Part shown: positions 23,790 to 26,038 of the stretch, piece by piece
How positions within the stretch are numbered: position 1 is the first letter of the stretch
How the letters are laid out: each line of letters starts with the position of its first letter
NCBI GenBank assembly: GCA_023387935.1
Contig: JAEWHG010000118.1
Location: 1-26,038, forward strand
DNA from: Bacillota bacterium
GTDB taxonomy: Bacteria > Bacillota > Clostridia > Peptostreptococcales > Natronincolaceae
DNA: 26,038 nucleotides
Direction: 5' to 3'
Made by a program: the position numbers and the translations under genes
The notes under the pieces: generated by a model
The model's input: only the letters and a program-made list of their open reading frames with translations
The model's database searches: none
Told to the model about the DNA's origin: nothing

Positions 23790-23822
23790 AAGCTTCTCCA
23801 TACTCTTGGAGAAGCTTTTTTT
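23790..23822 (+). terminator. Regulated terminator of the SAM riboswitch
   Basis: AAGCTTCTCCA pairs with TGGAGAAGCTT around a 6-base loop and is followed by a run of T. When SAM is absent, the released 3' strand of P1 (AAGAGATGAGGGG) could pair with CTTCTCCAT and CTCTT of this hairpin to prevent termination. Confidence 0.93.
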
Positions 23823-23823
23823 G

Positions 23824-23891
23824 TTGTAAATACAACAAGGTTCTCGGGACCCATCTTGAGTCTTGATTGCGCTAATGGATAGGGTTTTTAT
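23824..23891 (+). repeat. 68-nt repeat element, copy 2
   Basis: The second copy of the element at 23483, in the same orientation, again directly behind an intrinsic terminator. TTGTTGT-AAAT-ACAACAA forms a 7-bp hairpin at its left end (from 23821). It lies in the metY leader, 34 bases before the start codon. Confidence 0.85.
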
Positions 23892-23925
23892 TTTACTACT
23901 AACACTAAAAAAGGAGAGATTTAAA

Positions 23926-25218
23926 ATGCCAGAAAAAAATCTAAGATTTAACACGCTGCAGGTTCATGCAGGACAAAGACCTGATCCTACTACAGGATCT
24001 AGAGCAGTTCCTATTTACCAAACTACAGCTTATGTATTTAACAATGCCGAACACGCCGCTAACCTATTTGGGCTTAAGGAAGCTGGAAATATTTATACAA
24101 GAATCGGAAACCCTACAACAGCAGTATTTGAAGAAAGAATTGCTGCTCTTGAAGGTGGCGTGGCTGCTTTAGCCGTGGCTTCTGGTCAAGCTGCTATTAC
24201 TTATGCAATTCAAAACCTAGCCAGTGTTGGAGATGAAATTGTCGCTGCAAGCACCTTATACGGTGGAACTTATAATCTTTTAGCTACTACCTTACCAAGA
24301 ATGGGTATCAACGCAGTATTTGTAGATGGAGATAATCCACAGAACTTTGCAGATGCTATTAATGAAAAAACAAAGGCACTTTATATAGAAGTTATTGGCA
24401 ATCCTAGCATTAATCTAATTGACATTGAAGCAGTAGCAAAAATCGCTCATGAGAACGAATTACCTCTTATCGTTGATAACACTTTTGGTACACCTTATTT
24501 AATTCGTCCTATAGAATTTGGTGCAGACATCGTTATTCACTCCGCTACAAAGTTTATTGGTGGTCATGGAAATTCTATTGGTGGTGTTATAATAGACGGT
24601 GGCACTTTTGACTGGTCTAGAAGCGGTAAATTTCCTTCCTTTTCCACTCCAGATCCATCATATAATAATGTAGTTTATACGGAAGCATTCGGTCCTGCAG
24701 CTTTCGTTGCTAAAGCAAGAGTTCAACTTTTAAGAGATACAGGTGCTGTTTTAAGTCCTTTCAATGCTTTCTTCTTTATTCAAGGATTGGAAACTCTATC
24801 TCTTAGAGTAAGTCGTCATGTAGAAAATACAAAGAAAATCGTAGAATTTCTAAATAACCATCCTCTTGTTAACTGGGTAAATTATCCGAACCTAGAAGGC
24901 AATAAATACTATGACCTAGCACAAAAATACTTCCCAAATGGAGCTGGATCCATATTTACCTTTGGTATTAAAGGAGGATTAGAAGCAGGAAAGAAGTTTA
25001 TCGATAGCCTAGAGTTATTTTCACTATTAGCTAATGTTGCTGATACAAAGTCCCTTGTAATTCATCCTGGAAGCACAACACATGCCCAATTAAGCGAAGA
25101 TGAACAACTAGCTGCTGGAGTAGCTCCCGATATGATTCGTCTATCTATAGGTATAGAAGATGTTGAAGATTTAATTGAAGACTTAGAACAAGCCCTTCAA
25201 AAATCAAATAATAAATAG
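23926..25218 (+). CDS. metY: O-acetylhomoserine sulfhydrylase (MetY)
   Basis: This Cys/Met-metabolism PLP enzyme joins O-acetylhomoserine with sulfide to make homocysteine. The PLP lysine is Lys209 in IHSATKFIGGHGNSIGG. GNIYTRIGNPT and EALEGG-type motifs and the long insertion around 220-260 (FPSFSTPDPSYNNVVY) mark the MetY branch and not cystathionine gamma-synthase. The frame is open from 23863, but AAAAGGAGAGATTTAAA precedes the ATG at 23926, giving 430 aa, the normal length. It is the first gene behind the SAM riboswitch and is followed 27 bases later by metA, which makes its substrate. Confidence 0.96.
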   Translation: MPEKNLRFNTLQVHAGQRPDPTTGSRAVPIYQTTAYVFNNAEHAANLFGLKEAGNIYTRIGNPTTAVFEERIAALEGGVAALAVASGQAAITYAIQNLASVGDEIVAASTLYGGTYNLLATTLPRMGINAVFVDGDNPQNFADAINEKTKALYIEVIGNPSINLIDIEAVAKIAHENELPLIVDNTFGTPYLIRPIEFGADIVIHSATKFIGGHGNSIGGVIIDGGTFDWSRSGKFPSFSTPDPSYNNVVYTEAFGPAAFVAKARVQLLRDTGAVLSPFNAFFFIQGLETLSLRVSRHVENTKKIVEFLNNHPLVNWVNYPNLEGNKYYDLAQKYFPNGAGSIFTFGIKGGLEAGKKFIDSLELFSLLANVADTKSLVIHPGSTTHAQLSEDEQLAAGVAPDMIRLSIGIEDVEDLIEDLEQALQKSNNK

Positions 25219-25245
25219 TCGTTTCTTAGAAAAGGAGAAATTTAA

Positions 25246-26038
25246 ATGCCAGTAAAAATCCCAGATAAGCTTCCCGCCACAGAAACTCTACGGAAAGAAA
25301 ATATTTTCGTTATGACAGAAAGTCGTGCCTTAAGTCAGGATATTCGATCTTTAAAAATTGGCATCTTAAATTTAATGCCAACTAAAATTAATACAGAAAC
25401 TCAAATTTTAAGACTTTTAGGGAATTCCCCCCTTCAGGTGGATATTTTTCTCTTACATCCTAAAAATCATAAATCTAAAAACACATCAGAGCAGCACTTA
25501 GATACGTTTTATACAACCTTTGACGAAATAAGAACCGAGAAATTCGATGGCTTTATCATTACTGGAGCTCCTATCGAGCATTTAGATTTTAAAGACGTAG
25601 ATTATTGGGATGAACTAAAGGAAATCATGGACTGGACATTGGGCAACGTTACCTCTACCTTGCATATTTGTTGGGGAGCTCAAGCGGCATTACACCACCA
25701 CTACGGTATAAAAAAATATCCTTTAGACAATAAAATGTTCGGTGTATTTCCTCATACTATAAACAAAAAAAACATAAAGTTGCTCAGAGGCTTTGATGAC
25801 TGTTTCTATGTACCACATTCTAGACATACAGAAATAATAAGAGAAGATATATCCCAGATCCCCGAACTAGATATTTTATCGGAATCTGAGGAGAGTGGCA
25901 TATATATTGTAGCTTCAAAGAGCGGTAACCAGTTTTTTGTCACTGGCCACTCCGAATATGATCCTTTAACATTAAAAACAGAATACGATAGGGATATTGC
26001 TGAAGGAAAGAAAATTCAGATTCCTAAAAATTATTTCC
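25246..26038 (+). CDS. metA: Homoserine O-acetyltransferase (MetA), cut by window edge
   Basis: This enzyme of the MetA (homoserine transacylase) family activates homoserine for methionine synthesis. The start follows AAAAGGAGAAATTTAA. The 264 visible residues of roughly 305 include the catalytic Cys142 (HICWGAQAA), His235 and Glu237 (VTGHSEYDP) and Arg249, at the same numbering as E. coli MetA. Residue 111 is Glu (TGAPIEHLDF). In characterised MetA proteins Glu111 gives acetyl-CoA preference and Gly111 gives succinyl-CoA. This agrees with MetY upstream, which uses O-acetylhomoserine. The gene is open at the right edge. It shares the SAM-controlled transcript with metY. Confidence 0.96.
   Translation, partial: MPVKIPDKLPATETLRKENIFVMTESRALSQDIRSLKIGILNLMPTKINTETQILRLLGNSPLQVDIFLLHPKNHKSKNTSEQHLDTFYTTFDEIRTEKFDGFIITGAPIEHLDFKDVDYWDELKEIMDWTLGNVTSTLHICWGAQAALHHHYGIKKYPLDNKMFGVFPHTINKKNIKLLRGFDDCFYVPHSRHTEIIREDISQIPELDILSESEESGIYIVASKSGNQFFVTGHSEYDPLTLKTEYDRDIAEGKKIQIPKNYF

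Noticed and set aside
23751..23954. Small minus-strand open frame of 67 codons
   Set aside because: It runs antisense through the riboswitch terminator, repeat copy 2 and the metY start; it has no sign of being a gene.

Overview
The window looks like chromosome from a low-GC, anaerobic, spore-forming clostridium that ferments amino acids. An Alkaliphilus-like organism fits best, but this is inferred from gene content and AT-richness, not from a database match. I see no tRNA, rRNA, CRISPR array, transposase or phage gene.

Left third (2-9100, all on the minus strand): an operon for anaerobic lysine fermentation, transcribed kdd-kamA-kamB-kamC-kamD-kamE. It encodes lysine 2,3-aminomutase (KamA), the two subunits of the B12/PLP-dependent D-lysine/L-beta-lysine 5,6-aminomutase (KamD, KamE), a probable reactivase pair for that mutase (KamB and the MutS-like KamC), and 3,5-diaminohexanoate dehydrogenase (Kdd). 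A PAS-AAA+-Fis-type sigma-54 activator lies just upstream. A complete -24/-12 promoter precedes kdd. A perfect 11-bp inverted repeat about 110-130 bp upstream of the predicted start of transcription is a good candidate binding site for the activator. The genes for the next steps (kce, kal and others) are not in view and may lie past the left edge.

Middle (9100-17750): mostly single genes. They are a membrane-anchored metallophosphoesterase, a THUMP-domain RNA methyltransferase, a LysM-GH18 spore-type hydrolase with an altered active-site motif, a branched-chain aminotransferase with its own promoter and terminator, a bacteriohemerythrin, a cysteine desulfurase-like enzyme followed by a DsrE-family protein, a cyclodeaminase-like protein and a hotdog thioesterase.

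Right third (17850-26038): on the minus strand, an EamA-type transporter, then lysA with a strong promoter and a structured leader, then ldcA and an M20 peptidase. The last two are coupled and sit directly behind the lysA terminator. On the plus strand is a hemolysin-III family membrane protein, then a 526-base non-coding stretch. That stretch holds a terminator, a promoter, a SAM-I (S-box) riboswitch with its own terminator, and two copies of a 68-nt repeat that flank the riboswitch. It leads into metY and metA (metA runs off the right edge), which make methionine precursors through O-acetylhomoserine.

Several start codons were moved inward from the longest open frame because a good ribosome-binding site lies inside: kamB, kdd, the activator (TTG), the DsrE gene (TTG), ldcA, lysA, the EamA gene (TTG) and metY.
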